Part shown: in pieces, positions 26,738 through 41,065 of the stretch
How the letters are laid out: every line of letters starts with the position of its first letter
How positions within the stretch are numbered: the stretch's first letter is position 1
Assembly (NCBI GenBank): GCA_013180625.2
Contig: SNVD02005099.1
Span: forward strand, 62,001 to 126,000
Direction of reading: 5' to 3'
Origin: Boswellia sacra
Lineage: Eukaryota; Streptophyta; Magnoliopsida; Sapindales; Burseraceae
Length of the DNA: 64,000 bases
Notes under the pieces: generated by a model
Seen by the model: the letters and a program-made list of their open reading frames with translations, nothing else
What the model was told of the DNA's origin: nothing
Database searches by the model: none
Translations under genes and position numbers: made by a program

Positions 26738-27177
26738 TTTTATCTTTTATATATGTGTTACAGTTTGCGGCAAAGTTCAAAGAAGTGAATCGAGTTCTGG
26801 AGATATAATATGAAGTGAGATAAGTGGGCCAGCAAGGAAGAGTGAAATGGATACTTAAAGCAATAAAAGAGACATAAAACAGAATTGGGCCACTCACGTA
26901 AGATAAGTTAACAAGATAAGAGATAAAAGGGCAAGAGAGAGAAATTTTACTTTTTTAATTTCTTCATGTACAATTACACGAAGTGGGGGGTTCTATTTAT
27001 AGTCATATGCAACCGCTTACTGCCACTGCATATACCAATCATAACATACCAATTTAATAGCTAATCAAACCTTGCTTAGAAGAAAACTAATTAGATTTCA
27101 ACATTTGTTACTAATTAATTAAATGATGGAAACCTCATTTACTTCATGTGGTGGTAATCCATCAGAAATTTACAACA
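26738..27177 (-). repeat. 3' LTR of copia A
   Basis: In element orientation it begins TGTTGTAAATTTCTG and ends ATATAAAAGATAAAA. A purine tract (AAGGGGGAG) lies directly inside it at about 27178-27187, as expected for a PPT. The outer end was set from the cagaa duplication. Confidence 0.85.
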
Positions 27178-27399
27178 CTCCCCCTTGGATTCCACCACCT
27201 AAAATAATTGCATTTAACTTTTCTAAGGAAAAACCCTATGGGGTAAAAACCAAAGTAAAAAAAAATACAATTATAAAATTATAAAGTGGTCTGTTTATAC
27301 TGCCTTATTAAAAACCTTGCCAAGAAAACCCAGTGGGACAAAACCTGGTCGAAGGGAAAAAGAGTACAGTGCACATGTGTCCACAATGCTCCCCTTGAT

Positions 27400-30300
27400 C
27401 ATGGCAGAAGACCTCTTGTCAAATTGATTGCTTGTTGGGCCGTCGCATACCGATTTTGTATACTAGCTTCTCAAATGTTGATGTTGGTAAAGTCTTAGTG
27501 AACAAATCTGCAAGATTGTCATTGGAACGTATATGCTTCACATCGATCTTTTGACTTTCTTGAAATTCATGCGTGTAAAAGAACTTTGTTGAAATGTGTT
27601 TTGTTCTGTCTCCTTTGATATATCCTCCTTGGACTTGAGCAATACAGGCTGCATTATCTTCATATACGATTGTTGAAGGATTTATAGTAGGAGATAACTT
27701 GTATGAATTCTAGATGTGTTGAATAACATAACATAACCATTTACATTCTCGGCTGGCCTCATGTAATGCAAGTATTTCAGAGTGGTTAGAAGAAGTAGCA
27801 ACCAAAGTCTATTTAGTAGATCGCCATGAAATTGCGGTCCCATTATAATTGAAAACATATGCAGTTTGTGATCGAGCTTTATGGAGATCAGATAAATAGT
27901 CGGCATAAGCATATTCGACCAAGCTAGGATTTCAAGAAGGCTCATATGAAAAAAATAATCCCAAATTAATAGTTCCCTGAAGATAACAAAAAATATATTT
28001 GATCCCGTTTCAATGCCGTCTAGTGGGTGCGAAACTAAACCTTGCTAAAAAATTAATTGCAAATGTAATATCAAGTCTAGTACATTGCGCCAAATACATT
28101 AATGCACCTATACATTCAAATATGGTACTTCAGGACCAAGTAACTGTTCATCATCCTCTTTAGGATGGAATGGATTCTTTTTAGGATCAAGGGATCAAAC
28201 TACCATTGCGGTATTCAGTGGATGAGCCTTGTCCATGTTGAACCGTTTCAAAAGCTTTTCTGTATATGCTGATTGGTAAATAAGTATGCCGTCAAAGTTA
28301 TGCTCGATCTGCAGGCCGAGATAGTATTTTGTTTTCCCCAAATCTTTCATTTCAAATTCTCTCTTCAAATATTCAACATTATCTTGGATTTCTTCAGGAG
28401 TTCCAATTAAATTCATGTCATCGACATATACTACTATAATAAAAAAAAATCAGATTCTGACCTTTTTATAAACACACAAGGGCATATGGGATCCTTAATG
28501 TACCATTCTTTAATCAAGTATTCACTAAGGTGATTGTACCACATTCTCCCTGATTGTTTCAATCCATATAAGGATCTCTACAACTTAAATGAATACATAC
28601 TCCTTGGTTGTGTTTTAATTGCTTCAGGCAATTTAAATCCTTTAGGGAATTATATATATATATCAGAATCTAATTGACCATACAAGTAAGCAATTACCAC
28701 ATCCATAAGGCGCATGTGAAGTTTTTTCGAGACTGCCAAACTGATCAAATATCTGAAAGTGATAACATCCATTACGGGGGTATAAGTTTCATTAAAATCA
28801 ATACGTGGTCTCTGAGAAAAACCCTGAGCTACTAGTCGGGCTTTATACCTGGCAATCTCATTATTCTCATTTCGTTTTCTAGTAAATACCCATTTATATC
28901 CAACGGGTTTGACATCATTAGGTGTTTGGACTACAGGTCCAAACACTTCACGTTTGGGCCAAAAAGATAATTCTGCTTGAATTCTTCTTTCCATTTAGGC
29001 CAGTTATGCCTTTATCTACATTCATCCATTGTGTGTGATTCAAAGTCATCATTCATAATATTAGTGGCTACTGCAAATTAAAATACATTGTCAATGACAA
29101 TTTCATCACGCTTCCACATTTCTCTACTATAAGCATAATTAATGGAAATTTCCTCATTTTTAAATTCAGGTGCCACTTCAGAGACATGTGTTTCATTAAC
29201 AACTTGTGCCTCTTCAAGGGTGGGTGTCTCATTAGGAACATTTGTTGTTTTAGGAGACAAACTAGAGAATGTGATTTCTTTAGCTCGATCATTATTTCCA
29301 TCAGAACCTTTATTAATCATTTTTCTTTTTCGAGGGATAATATCTTTTGATCTAAGGGGTCTGCCACGCTTCTAGCGTGCAACAGTTTGATCATTCATCA
29401 TTGCTTGAGGGTTTGCCAAACAGGAACTTAATTTGAGCCAGTGTATTAGCAGCATGTATATGTAACTTTGTTATCTTAGCTGTATCAGTAAAGGCATCCG
29501 ACATTTGATTAGCGATATTCTGAAGATGTATCATCCTTTGCACTTCATTTTCACATTTAGGTGTGTGAGTATCAAGATGAGACAATGCTTCTACATTCCA
29601 AGAAAGTTCTAGATTTCTTTTAGAAGACACATGCCCAACTTTAGGAGGCATTTTCTTTTCCCCTAAAGGTGGAAAAACTGTCTCATCAAAATGACAATCT
29701 ACAAATCGTGCAGTAAAAATATCACCCGTCATGAGTTCCAAATATCTGATAATAGATGGAGAATTGTAACCTACATAAATCCCTAATCGGCGTTGAGGTC
29801 CTATTTTTGTCTGCTTCGGGGGAGCAATGAGAGTTGTACGGCACAACCGAAAGTTCTCAGATGAGATATATTGGGTTGTTGACCAAGTATAAGTTGTATT
29901 GGTGAATATTCATGATAAGCAGTGGACCATAATCTGATCAATGATGCAGCATGTAAAATAGCATGGCCCTAGGCAGAGGTTGGCAACTGCGTTCTCAATA
30001 AAAAAGTTCATGCAATTATCTGCAGTCGCTTTATAAGTGGCACTGCCAAACCATTTTGGGCATGGACATATGGGATATGATGCTCAATATCAATTTCAAC
30101 ATATACACAATAATCATAAAAAAACTTTTGATGTAAACTCACTAGCATTATCCAAACGTATGGACCTAATAGGATAATCTGGAAAATGTGTCTGTAATTT
30201 TATAATTTGAGCAAGTAGTTTGGAAAATACAATATTTCTATTTGATAACAAACATACATGAGGCCACCGTGCAGAAGCATCAATTAGGACCATAAAATAA

Positions 30301-31000
30301 CGAAAAGGTCCACTCGGTGGATGAATAAGTCCACATGATTCTTTCTAAAAATGATGGAGATTCTTAACCAGTCTTAGAGAGAAATGGTCTAACAATCAAT
30401 TTTCCTTGCGAGTAAGCGGCACAAGTAGTTTCATTGGACATAAGGATTTTTTAATTCTTTAGTGGGCGTCCATTTGTATTCTCAACAATTCCACGCATCA
30501 TTGTTGATCCTAGGTGACCAAGACGGTCATGCCATAACATAAAAGTCTTAGGATTATTAAACTTCTGGTTCATAACTGCGTATGTTTTAATGGTTCTTAT
30601 ATATGTATAATATAATCCAAAAGAGAAAGCTTCAAGCTTTTTTAATATTAACTTCTATCCTGGGACATTTGAGGTAATATAAAAGAATTCAATATTATTT
30701 TCACAAGATGTCTCAATATGATATCCGTTATGTCTTATGTCTTTAAAACTGAGCAAATTTCTTCTGGATTTGCTTGAGTATAAGGCATTATTAATATTCA
30801 ACTTAGTATCGTTTATCAACATTCCGGAGCCCTTAATCAAGTTTACGAACCCTGATATAGTGTTAATCTTTACTTCCAGAAAGGTTATATCTAGAAAATA
30901 TTTTTTATCTTTAAGAATTGTATGTGTGGTTGCACTATCAACTAGGTACAGATTTCCATCATTTTTAGACAAAGATAAAGTCTTGATGTCCATTCCCTTT
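27400..31000 (-). pseudogene. Decayed copia pol (protease, integrase, RT, RNase H)
   Basis: The following parts are recognised. Protease: 30655-30993, with LVDSATTHTILKDKK. Integrase C-terminal region: about 29391-29846, with RRLGIYVGYNSPSIIRYLE. RT: 28650-28994 (YKARLVAQGFSQRP) and 28195-28416, where the YVDD active-site motif is still readable near 28420. RNase H remnants: 27682-27945. Frames change repeatedly and several stops interrupt, so no polyprotein can be made. The domains match the pol of copia B at 55667-59260 closely, which identifies the same family. Confidence 0.88.
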
Positions 31001-31152
31001 CATTACAAAAGTTTACATTAGATATGATTTTATGCGAAACAAAAGTACATCAAAAGTGTTCATAACGACAATACATAAAAGATACATCAAAGCAAAAATA
31101 CATGAAAGTATGACATCATCACAAAATATAACAAAAAGTAAAAAAGTAATAG

Positions 31153-32115
31153 TTATTCAATCGGCTGGGCATTTTCATTAACCATTATCTGGCCAGTAGC
31201 TTCACCTGAACTAGGAAAGAAATCTGAGACATCAAAATTAGTGTGACCTACGGGGTCATCTATGTAGTTTGTCTCAACATTCTTTCTTTTATTCTTTATG
31301 GGGGCTTGATACATATCCACTAAATACTTTGATGTACGGCACATGTATGACCAATGGCCCTTCACGCCACATTTATAGTAAGTACTTTCATTGCTTCTTT
31401 GTTGCTTGGGTTGATGACTTTTTCCTTTGTCATATGTCGAGTCATCTCTATTCCACTTCTGGTGGTTCGGTTTAAATTTCTTTAAAAGGCCACCTCCAGG
31501 TTGGAAATTTTTTCTGCCATGGCCACGACCACTCTTGCCACCTTAGATGAGATAGTATTCACTTCAGGGAATGTTGTAGATCTAGTGGGACGTAATTGAT
31601 GATTTTTTAATAGGATTTCATTGTTCTACTCAGCAACCAAAAGACATGATATCAGCTCAATGTATTTCTTAAATTTGCACTCCTGATAGTGTTTTTTCTA
31701 ACATCTCCTCTTTAGTAACAGTTTGTCCACAGTACCTCAATTGAGATACAACTCTGAACATGACTAAGTTATATTCGCTTATCGTTTTGAAATCCTGAAG
31801 TCTCAAATTCTGCCGTTGGTATTGGGCCCTTGGCAATATTATTGTTCGTTGCTGATCAAATCTCTCTTGCAATTTGTTCCAAAGAACTAATAGATCAGTT
31901 ATAGCAGTATATTCGGATTTCAGGCCTTTATTCAGATGATGATGCAATAATATCATGGCCTTAGACTGATCATGCAGAAATGCAGTGTTTCCATTTGTTA
32001 TGGTTTGTTCAATACCCATGGAGTTCAAGTGAAGTATAACATCATCAACCCAATCTGAATAATTGTCTCCATTATTGACAATGGCTCAAACATTAATCTT
32101 TCAAAATTTGCCATT
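31153..32115 (-). pseudogene. Decayed copia gag
   Basis: Includes 31669-32028 (MNSMGIEQTITNGNTAF..., capsid-like helical region) and 31153-31365, which retains the end of a zinc knuckle (GHWSYMC) and the acidic tail. Compared with the gag at 59406-60413, a short stretch is missing after KTLS, and stops and frameshifts break the frame between the pieces. The protein would be non-functional. Confidence 0.8.
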
Positions 32116-32776
32116 ATCTATTAATCAAAATGAATAAATTTAATCATTAGGAATCTGAACTTCAGGTTCTGAGTTGGATTAATATTGACATTTTAAATAA
32201 TAACATGATAACTATAAATAAAGTGTAATTAATAAAATAAATGCAATTTTATCGTACTGATAATATCGTGTTAGGAACAAGTAATGTAAATTAATTGCCA
32301 GAAAACTCAAAGTTGCGACCAAGCAAATTTAAGCTAGAAAACTTTAAGTCGCGACAGTAAACAAATAAATTTGAAAATTATGATAATATATAATAATCAA
32401 TAAATTTAAAATTTAATTGTCAGAAAACTTAAAGTCACGACCAAATAAATTTAGGCAAAAAAACTTTAGGTCGCGGCTTAAATAAATAAATTCAAGATGT
32501 AAATGATAAAATGATAACGAAAGCAATATAACAGGAACATTAACATAATAAAGTAAGATGGATAATAAGACGAATTTTAATATTATAAAACTAATCTTAT
32601 TTTCTGATGTGGAAGATCCAATATAATAACAATCATAGAGCATACTCATAAGATAATTAACATACATTTACTATTTATAAGAATAAATTAAGAATATAAG
32701 AATTAGTTGAATAATAATAGAAAGAAGACACTAAGATAAATAATATATCTCTAAAAAACAATTCATGTTGATAACT

Positions 32777-33217
32777 TTTTATATTTGATATATGTGTTAC
32801 GGGCTTGCGGCAAAGTTTAAAGAAGTTAATTAAGTATTACTTCTGGAGATATAATATGGAGCGAGATAAGCGGGCCAGCAAGGTAGAGTGAAATGGATTA
32901 CTTAAAGCAATAAAAGAGACATAGAACAAAAGTGGGCCACTCACTTAGGATGAGTTAACAAGGGATAAAAGGGCAAGAGAGAGATTTTACTCTTTTAATT
33001 TCTTCATGTACAATTACACGGGATGGGAGGTTCTATTTACAGTCATATGTAACCGTTTACTGGTACCCCATTTACCAATCACAACTTACCAATTTAATAG
33101 CCAATCAATCCTTGCCTAGAAGAAAACTAACCAGATTTCAACATTTGTTATTAATCAATTAGATGATGAACACCTCATTTACTTCATGTGGTGGTAATCC
33201 ATCAAAAATTTACAACA
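32777..33217 (-). repeat. 5' LTR of copia A
   Basis: Matches 26738-27177 with roughly 40 substitutions and a few indels. It is followed in element orientation by AGTTATCAACATGAATTG, the position of the primer-binding site. This is similar to the corresponding site of copia B and unlike the common initiator-tRNA-Met 3'-end site. Confidence 0.85.
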
Positions 33218-33490
33218 CAGAAGTTTTTTTTCATGCGAATCATATTTTACTTTATGAAGGAAATTAGCTTTTTGATTAGTTTAATAGACCATATACTATG
33301 GCATAAATCTTACAAATTCAACTATTCCTACAAAATACAAGTGCCCTAATTAGTCATTTTGTTAAAACATTCAAGATTACAAATATCATTCTGATATTTT
33401 TATGATAAAACTTCTCGTTGTAGCGATATCACAAACAATCACTATGCAAGAGTGCAAGAATACATCACTCATGATTGAGATGCACAACAT

Positions 33491-33976
33491 TCCGAAGTCA
33501 CATCCTGGTGAGAAGACAGTTCTCGTATTTTGCACTGCGTTGAGGAAGAGGTTTGGCGTGGAATAGAAAATTTAAGGCACCGAACTAGCACCATCGTGCT
33601 GGTGTATATGCCTTGGAGGATTGTGTCCTGGAGTACTATTTCTTTTGTAATTAGCTAGCACCATCTTGCGATTGTGGCTTGGAATATAATTAGTTGTGTA
33701 ATAAGTCATACAGTTGTTTATTTGGGATTGTCTTGCATGCTATGTCTGTAAGCTAGGGAGCTCTGTTCTTGTGCATTTCCTGTTCTAATAAATAAACTTC
33801 AAACAAGGGCACTTAATGTTTGTGTCCCTGCGTTTGGTTTTAAGCTCCTGTGATATCAATATGTTAGTATTAATGTTCATATTAATACTATATAACTTTA
33901 AAATGGGTGCTTAATACACTTATTTCGTTTCTGTTGGTCTACAAAATCTTCTGTCTTTCACGTCAAATTTGAAATC
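33491..33976 (+). repeat. Inverted copy of a GST 3' UTR and downstream flank
   Basis: This block reads on the plus strand what all other GST copies carry on the minus strand: the exon 2 end, the UTR phrase gcaccatcgtgctggtgtat, the tail near ctaataaataaac, and the distal flank ending near gacagaag. It faces GST copy 4 tail to tail. It replaces the normal 3' flank of copy 4 and so marks an inversion or inverted insertion. Confidence 0.85.
33502..33566 (+). pseudogene. Inverted fragment of GST exon 2 (C-terminal codons)
   Basis: The end of a tau GST coding sequence on the opposite strand to all other copies. It corresponds to the family end from about LPDEKKV, with changes ([18 protein letters not shown] and stop at 33564-33566). 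Nothing upstream belongs to a GST, so it is only the last 20 or so codons. Confidence 0.85.
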
Positions 33977-34136
33977 AGAACTACAAGGCACTTCCCCTTT
34001 TGCCTCCAGCACACAATCCTACAACTACAAGGCATATATAGACTAGCACGATCGGCATATATAGAGACTAGCACCAGGGGGCGCGCTAGCTTGTTGCCTT
34101 AATTGCTGCTTATGCCCATAATTTTTAAATTTTTTC

Positions 34137-35241
<1,105 letters not shown>

Positions 35242-35313
35242 TCAGAAAACTTGAACACATATCGGAGGAATATGATATTATTGAGTTGGTGAAATGTGCA
35301 AGAGTTTTATTGC

Positions 35314-35323
35314 TTATTTATAG
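35314..35323 (-). promoter_or_regulatory. TATA box of GST copy 4
   Basis: CTATAAATAA about 100 bp upstream of the ATG at 35220, in the same place as in copies 3 and 5. Confidence 0.75.
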
Positions 35324-35547
35324 TAAAAGTTGCTTGGTTTTGGTTTTAGCTTTCCATTATATGGTAGCTATTTTAAAATGCAATTTTACGTCTTCGAAGA
35401 GTCGTTCTTCTTATTTCTTGCCACGAGAATCGCCTTCTTCAAATCAGCCAATTTCGTCGTGAAAAATCCTAATTAATTAGGCAATTAGTAGATCAAGAAA
35501 TTAAATATTGAAAAAGAAAAAAAAAATTCTAGATTCTTCGCAAAATA

Positions 35548-35564
35548 GGTCATTGCTTTCGTCA
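35548..35564 (-). promoter_or_regulatory. as-1-like element of GST copy 4
   Basis: TGACGAAAGCAATGACC on the minus strand, two cores spaced 12 bp, about 340 bp upstream of the ATG. One base differs from the copy 3 site, inside the spacer rather than the cores. Confidence 0.6.
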
Positions 35565-37039
35565 TGAGATGCTTTAGAGTTTGGCGCTTCTGTTATTTGA
35601 CTTATCTTAGTTATATTAAGACCGACAAGGCTCACGATTGAGATTTGGGAGCGATTGCGCTCCCGGACAGGCAGGTCAACTAGAAAGACCTAAAAAAAAT
35701 CCACTAATTTATATGTCACGTGGTTGGCTCTCGTCCACGTAAATAATTGTGTTTTCTCTTCCTAGATATTAATAAAAAAGTTTTAATGTATAAAATTCAT
35801 GGAATATCTTTCGTTTTTTATATTCCATGCAAAGCAATTTTAAAAAATTATCAATTTCTTTTTTATTTTTTATAATTCACAAAATCACGCTTATTAATAA
35901 ATTTTATGAAATTGACTATTAATAATAAAACAAAATTGATTTCATAAAATCAATGATTTGAGTATCAAACACTTGTCGTTTAGCAAATGAATTTGTAAAA
36001 TTTCTCAATAGAATAATTTTTGAATACTTTAAAAACACTTAAAGAGAAAAATAATAATTTTGTGAAATTTATTTTTTAAATTAATATTAAGAGAAAAATG
36101 GAAAGGTACCCAACAAAATTAACTAAATAGTTAAACTCTTATAAGAACTTTTATAATTTTCTCAAAATTTTCAAATATGTTTTTAGAAATTTGAAGGGGA
36201 AGTTACCCTAATTTGCTTTTTTAACAAATAAATAAATAATTAACTGATTAAATTCGTAAGTTAGGTACATAAAAGAAGTTCATCAATGATGCTGACTTTA
36301 CATCTAAATTTTAATAATATTGTTAATTCCATTGCTTATACCAGTTAAGGTAGAATGCTCTTTCAACTTCTTCAGTGTAGAAATTTGAGAAAATTTTAAA
36401 AATAGCCCAAATTTAGGACCTGTTGCAAAAATAACCCGACCCTCAAAAATTTACAAACCATAAATCTTTGAACGTCAAAATTACGCAAATGCCCTTAAAA
36501 ATTTAATTAATGAATTCGACACTCCTTCCCTCCTTGCACTTGTCACTCATGGTGGGTAACCATCAAACACTGTATTTATTCAAAATCCCTAGTGTTCTTC
36601 TATTATATAAGCATTCAAATCACAAAGTCCTATTTAGAAACCGAAAAGACAACATAGAGAGGCGCATTTCAGCAGTTGTCAAGCAGGAGGAGAGAGCTTT
36701 GCTTATTGTTGACAGAAGGAAACAAAACTGAAAACCCAAAACGGTAAGTGCTCTGTCCTTGGTTTTAGTTTCCATTTTATGTAGTTTTTTCAATGCTTAG
36801 TGCAATCCATGTAGTTTATATGCTGTGCAAGCATTGTGGATAGTTATTGAACCGAATGTTTGCATTTGAAATTTCAAAATTTAAACTTGAATTTCTAAGG
36901 TTTTAGATTTGTTTTGGAATAAAATGTATACTGAATAGGGTTAGAAATGGTCTAATTTGTGTTACTATATTGTGTTGATGATGATTTAAAGCTTTTTATG
37001 TGCAAAAATGGAGTATTATGGGTTGACGATGTGAGGTTG

Positions 37040-37570
37040 AAGACGACGCTCATTTGACACTTGAATGCGCTTCGTCATCGTGTCAAGCGACTTGAGTCGA
37101 GTGTCGAGCCTCATTCAAGTGTCAAATTTTCGAGCCAAAAGGCCTGTAGCTCGACATTAGATAGCATAAACTGACATGCAGCTATTGTTAGTTCATTTTG
37201 TCTAGTGTCAAGTTACAATTCGATGCCCGATAATAATTCGTCCTCTTGTCGAGTGTATGGTTATCGAGTGTCAGTTGGTTGTCTCTTTGTTAGTTTTTCA
37301 AAGTTTGTGGCTCGACAGTAGAGAAAGTAAACCGATAACAGCTATATGGCAGATTAATTTGTCTAGTGTCGAGCTACAAAACTGTGGGAAACTGGCAATG
37401 AGGCATAGCTCAACACTCGACATCTTGACCAACCGACAAAAGCAAGACGTTGGATTATGGAAATCGATAGCTGACACATCCAAAGCTCGACGGATGTTGT
37501 CAGTTTACAATATCTGACATATAGCTATTGTTCAACACTCGACAAACTGTTGTCTGTCGAGCACTGTCGA
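37040..37570. repeat. Left subterminal cluster of TGTCGAG/CTCGACA motifs
   Basis: More than ten close copies of CTCGACA or TGTCGAG in both orientations inside the left end of the MULE, mirrored at 48460-48710. Clustered short motifs at both ends resemble transposase-binding arrays of other DNA transposons. Function is inferred. Confidence 0.75.
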
Positions 37571-37689
37571 GCATTTATGCAGATTTGTGATTTCTCCCCT
37601 TCCCTTCCCCCCCTCCCCCCCCCCACTTTTTTGTGTGGTATAATTTGATTGAATATAAGTTGTTTTGTTTTGTATTTTGTAGGTGTAAA

Positions 37690-40600
37690 TGGCAAATAGT
37701 CACGGGCTTATGTTCAACCTTAAAACTCTATACGCGACCACTACTATGCGATAATAACAAATTTGGCCAGTTAGGAGTGCGTACAGTAGGTCTGCGATAA
37801 GTTAAATGATCATCGAAAAGAGATGTTTAGGGACACATGTTGGACATCAGCGGTCTTGTCTTTCCATCACAATTGATTCACCATGTGCTATTAAAAGAGG
37901 TGGAGACTCATGGGTTCGATGACGAGATATGGTTTTTGATAGAAGGTATCACTCATATACTTTTGTATATTATAAATTGTCATAAAAAATGTTATCATCC
38001 TACATTATTCCTAATGATTCGTATGTTTGTTCAACATAGGGAGGGTTATTTGCTTTTCAGCGTATGAGTTTGGTATTGTCATCGGATTAAAGTTTGACAT
38101 GAACTTGCCAAGCACTCCTGACAATCATGGCAAGTGCAGATTGCGAGACGAGTATTTTGGGCCGAAGCAAATTTCTTTGAAGCTATTTTATGAGAAGTTG
38201 GAGAAGTTAAATTTTTCTCCAATCCCAAACAAGGATGTGGTGAAGCTGGCTTGTATTATGTGCTTGAGCGTTTTTTTCCTCGCTTGAGATAGGTGTCGGT
38301 TCATTTCTGCCAAGTGGTTGAACTTCGTAGATACATTGGAAAGATTTAATGAATATCAAGGGGGTACTGAGTCTTATGAGATGACCATCCAAGACATGAA
38401 GAAAGTGCTAGTTAGGAGGTTAGAAAAGTATAAGGCAAGGAAGGCTACGAAAGAGAAGCATAAGGGTAAAATGTATAACTTGGGAGGTTGCCCTTACGCT
38501 ATTCAAGTAATTTAAATTTTTTTTGCATTAAAATTTAGACATTTTGTTACATATTAATTATAGAAAAATTGTACTAAATCTTGATTATTTGTTGACAGAT
38601 TTGGTTATATGAGGCAGTGCCATATGTTGGGTCAACATATGACATTCTCAGTGAGGCGTTTGTAGATATGATTCCTTAGCTATTGATGTGGCATAACATA
38701 AAGGTCCCGAGTGAAAAGGCGTTGGAGTGGGATTGTTTATGTATTCGAAAGGTTGTAAGTCCTAAAGCCATTTTTTTAAAGTAAAATAGAAAGAAAAATG
38801 AAATGAAATCAATGGATTTCGAGTTGATTTCAAAATTATTTTAATTTTCTTTTGTTTTGAATAACAAAACCAATAATTATTAAATGCAAGGTCCTAATAT
38901 ATCTGAATGTGTTGCAGGCACAATCACTTGTCATATTAGACCCGATAAATGCTGAGGCCGATACAGACTGGTTAGCTAGATTAAAACAGGTGGTCAGAGA
39001 TGTAAAGGTAGACGTGCAGTGAGCATTGACCGAGGATGCTCCGTTACATGCAAAGGAGCAAATTAAGGACATCCAGCAGGGATGACCACTTGTTCCCCCT
39101 TCAGATGTCTCAGAGGGACCGATGCCCTCTCAATCACATGAGGTTGGATCCACTATGCTATTGGGAGATACATCATCCCTTCCTGATGTGTCAGTTATGC
39201 TGCATGTTGAGGATGAGGCCCCAGATTGCCCTCTTACGGGTCGATCACCCCTGATAGATGGCTCAACTCCTAATTGGGAGTCTTCTCCAATGGCTGGATT
39301 TTTGCTACCTCCTCGGGCCATTACACCCAGTTTCCACTTCCAAGCTAATAGTCACTTCGAGCAGGTAAATATCTCCATGTTGTCCACATAAATTAAAATG
39401 AGATATGTTTTTCGAATACTAACATTTAAGATTTGTTAATGGAGCGATGCCAGGAGGATTATTTCATGACCACTGTCCTCAGTGAGTTGGTTGGTCTCTG
39501 ACAAGAGGTCAAATTAGTTTGGGAGGATAACATATTGTTGTGAGAGGAGATCAAATTACTATAGGCTATAGTGACATTATTGAGAGGTCACCTTGGTTAC
39601 GTGAACATGGTATTGAACCTTTGATAACTTTTCCTTTGGTTCACATTCATTGAAAGAATCAACTATTTTGTAGTAGAATTGGATGTTTGTCTTGTATAGG
39701 ATGAGGAAACTGAGGAGGATAAACCACTTCCAGAGCAGGATGAGCCTCATGATGATTATGCTCAGTAGAGTCTCCGAGAATTTGAGGGTGCCCTTCCAGA
39801 TTTTGTCTCCTAACTCAGTCGTCGATTGTTCTTTATGAAACATAAGCGAAGTTCCTTTGTCAACCCTTCCGGAAGAAACAGAGTGAAGAATATGATGCAA
39901 GGTCCAGCTAAGGCTGACATACCTTCAGTTCTGACGAGCATCGATAAGCCGATGCCTCCACGTACCATCATTCAGACTAATGCTGCCTCTCCACCAGCTA
40001 CTGTGGCGCAGCTCTGACGACTACTATTTGACCCACTTGCTCTTATGTCGGACGTTGAGGCCGAGTCCTTCGATAACTGGATGTTCAAAGGATCAGGTCT
40101 TGTTAACCTCGAGGTGTTCGAGGCTGATAAGGAGTTCTAGAGGATTCTAGCGACGACGAAGAAATGGCTTACCTCAAAGGTTTGACTAATTCCCAACCTC
40201 GTTATTTACTATACATCTTTATATATTTATGCTAACTTATGCCATAATGCAACACATTAATGTTTATCTGTGGACATTACAGTAGAAGGCAATGGATCTA
40301 AACGTCGATGTGGTTGAGATATCGACTTTCTTGGACACTACATTCTGGGTAAGGTTTCTTCTATACTCTAAGAATTCTAACAAGTATTTCTTAGACATTT
40401 TTGTCCTAATACCATTTGTAATTATGCGGTTAAAGGTCCAAGAGTTGTGGTAGCGATACCAGAGTGTATTAGATGACATCGATTGGGATAGTGAGCCCCA
40501 GGTAATAAACTAGGTAGATGAAAAAAGTCTGCTCATTGGCCGATCGTGGGAGGATACTACAGAGGTCCCTCAACAGAAGGCCGAAGAAGGGGCTTGTGAA

Positions 40601-40740
40601 GTGTACTCTCTATTGTTTATGGAGTACTTTACATGTGGTGTTCCATTAGCGATTGTACAGGCATTCACAGAGGAAACACTTTGACGTAGGATGGCAGTGT
40701 ACTGCTGAACTCATCAGATTCAGATCTAAGGCATCGCAGG
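37690..40740 (+). pseudogene. DUF1985/Ulp1-protease-like gene of the MULE, decayed
   Basis: Several exons can be read. About 37800-37945 (ISGLVFPSQLIHHVLLKEVE, then DDEIWFLIEG) and 38040-38515 (FSAYEFGIVIGLKF, LFYEKLEKLNF, MYNLGGCPYAIQV) give the DUF1985 region. 38600-38755 (WLYEAVPYVGS) continues it. 38920-39390 and 39770-40180 are a linker. 40285-40740 contains CEVYSLLFMEYFTCGVPLAIVQ, resembling the segment around the catalytic Cys of C48 (Ulp1) peptidases. The His-containing part of the catalytic site is not visible. In-frame stops occur in most exons. Known Ulp1-like genes captured by plant MULEs have this domain order and orientation. Their role is unclear, possibly removal of SUMO-like modifiers. 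Confidence 0.75.
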
Positions 40741-41065
40741 AGGTACCGCTTCTCTTGTCTTTGGATAAGATGTTGTATCTGTCCCTGTAACAAATGCCAC
40801 ACTTAGAGGCGATACTCCTGTGAAAGCTTGGGATCCCCTGGATATGTGATCTGATGTTATTCATGAGGTGTACATATTTTATATATATGGTTTATTGATT
40901 TTGTACGTATAGTTTATTGGTTTAGTACATACGGTTATTGCTTTAGTACACATGATTTATTAATTTTGTACATATGGTTTATCATCAAAATATCTAAAAT
41001 AGGATTCCTGATATTTTTTAGAAACACACTGTGAACATGCTAAACTATATATATTATGTATATAT

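Larger units (their letters stand above)
26738..33217 (-). mobile_element. Degenerate Ty1/copia retrotransposon A
   Basis: LTRs of about 440 bp flank a minus-strand gag-pol remnant. The 5-bp duplication cagaa occurs at 26733-26737 and 33218-33222. The paralogous GST flank at 61689 has the site once (tagaa). LTR identity is roughly 90% by eye, so the insertion is old. The order RT-RNase H, integrase, protease, gag from left to right on the minus strand is the copia order. Many stops and frameshifts make it inactive. Confidence 0.93.

Noticed and set aside
36510..36731. Plus-strand frame of 73 codons just inside the left TIR of the Ulp1-MULE
   Set aside because: No motif; it lies in the expected 5' leader of the Ulp1-like gene and has a GT donor-like end, so it is probably untranslated.
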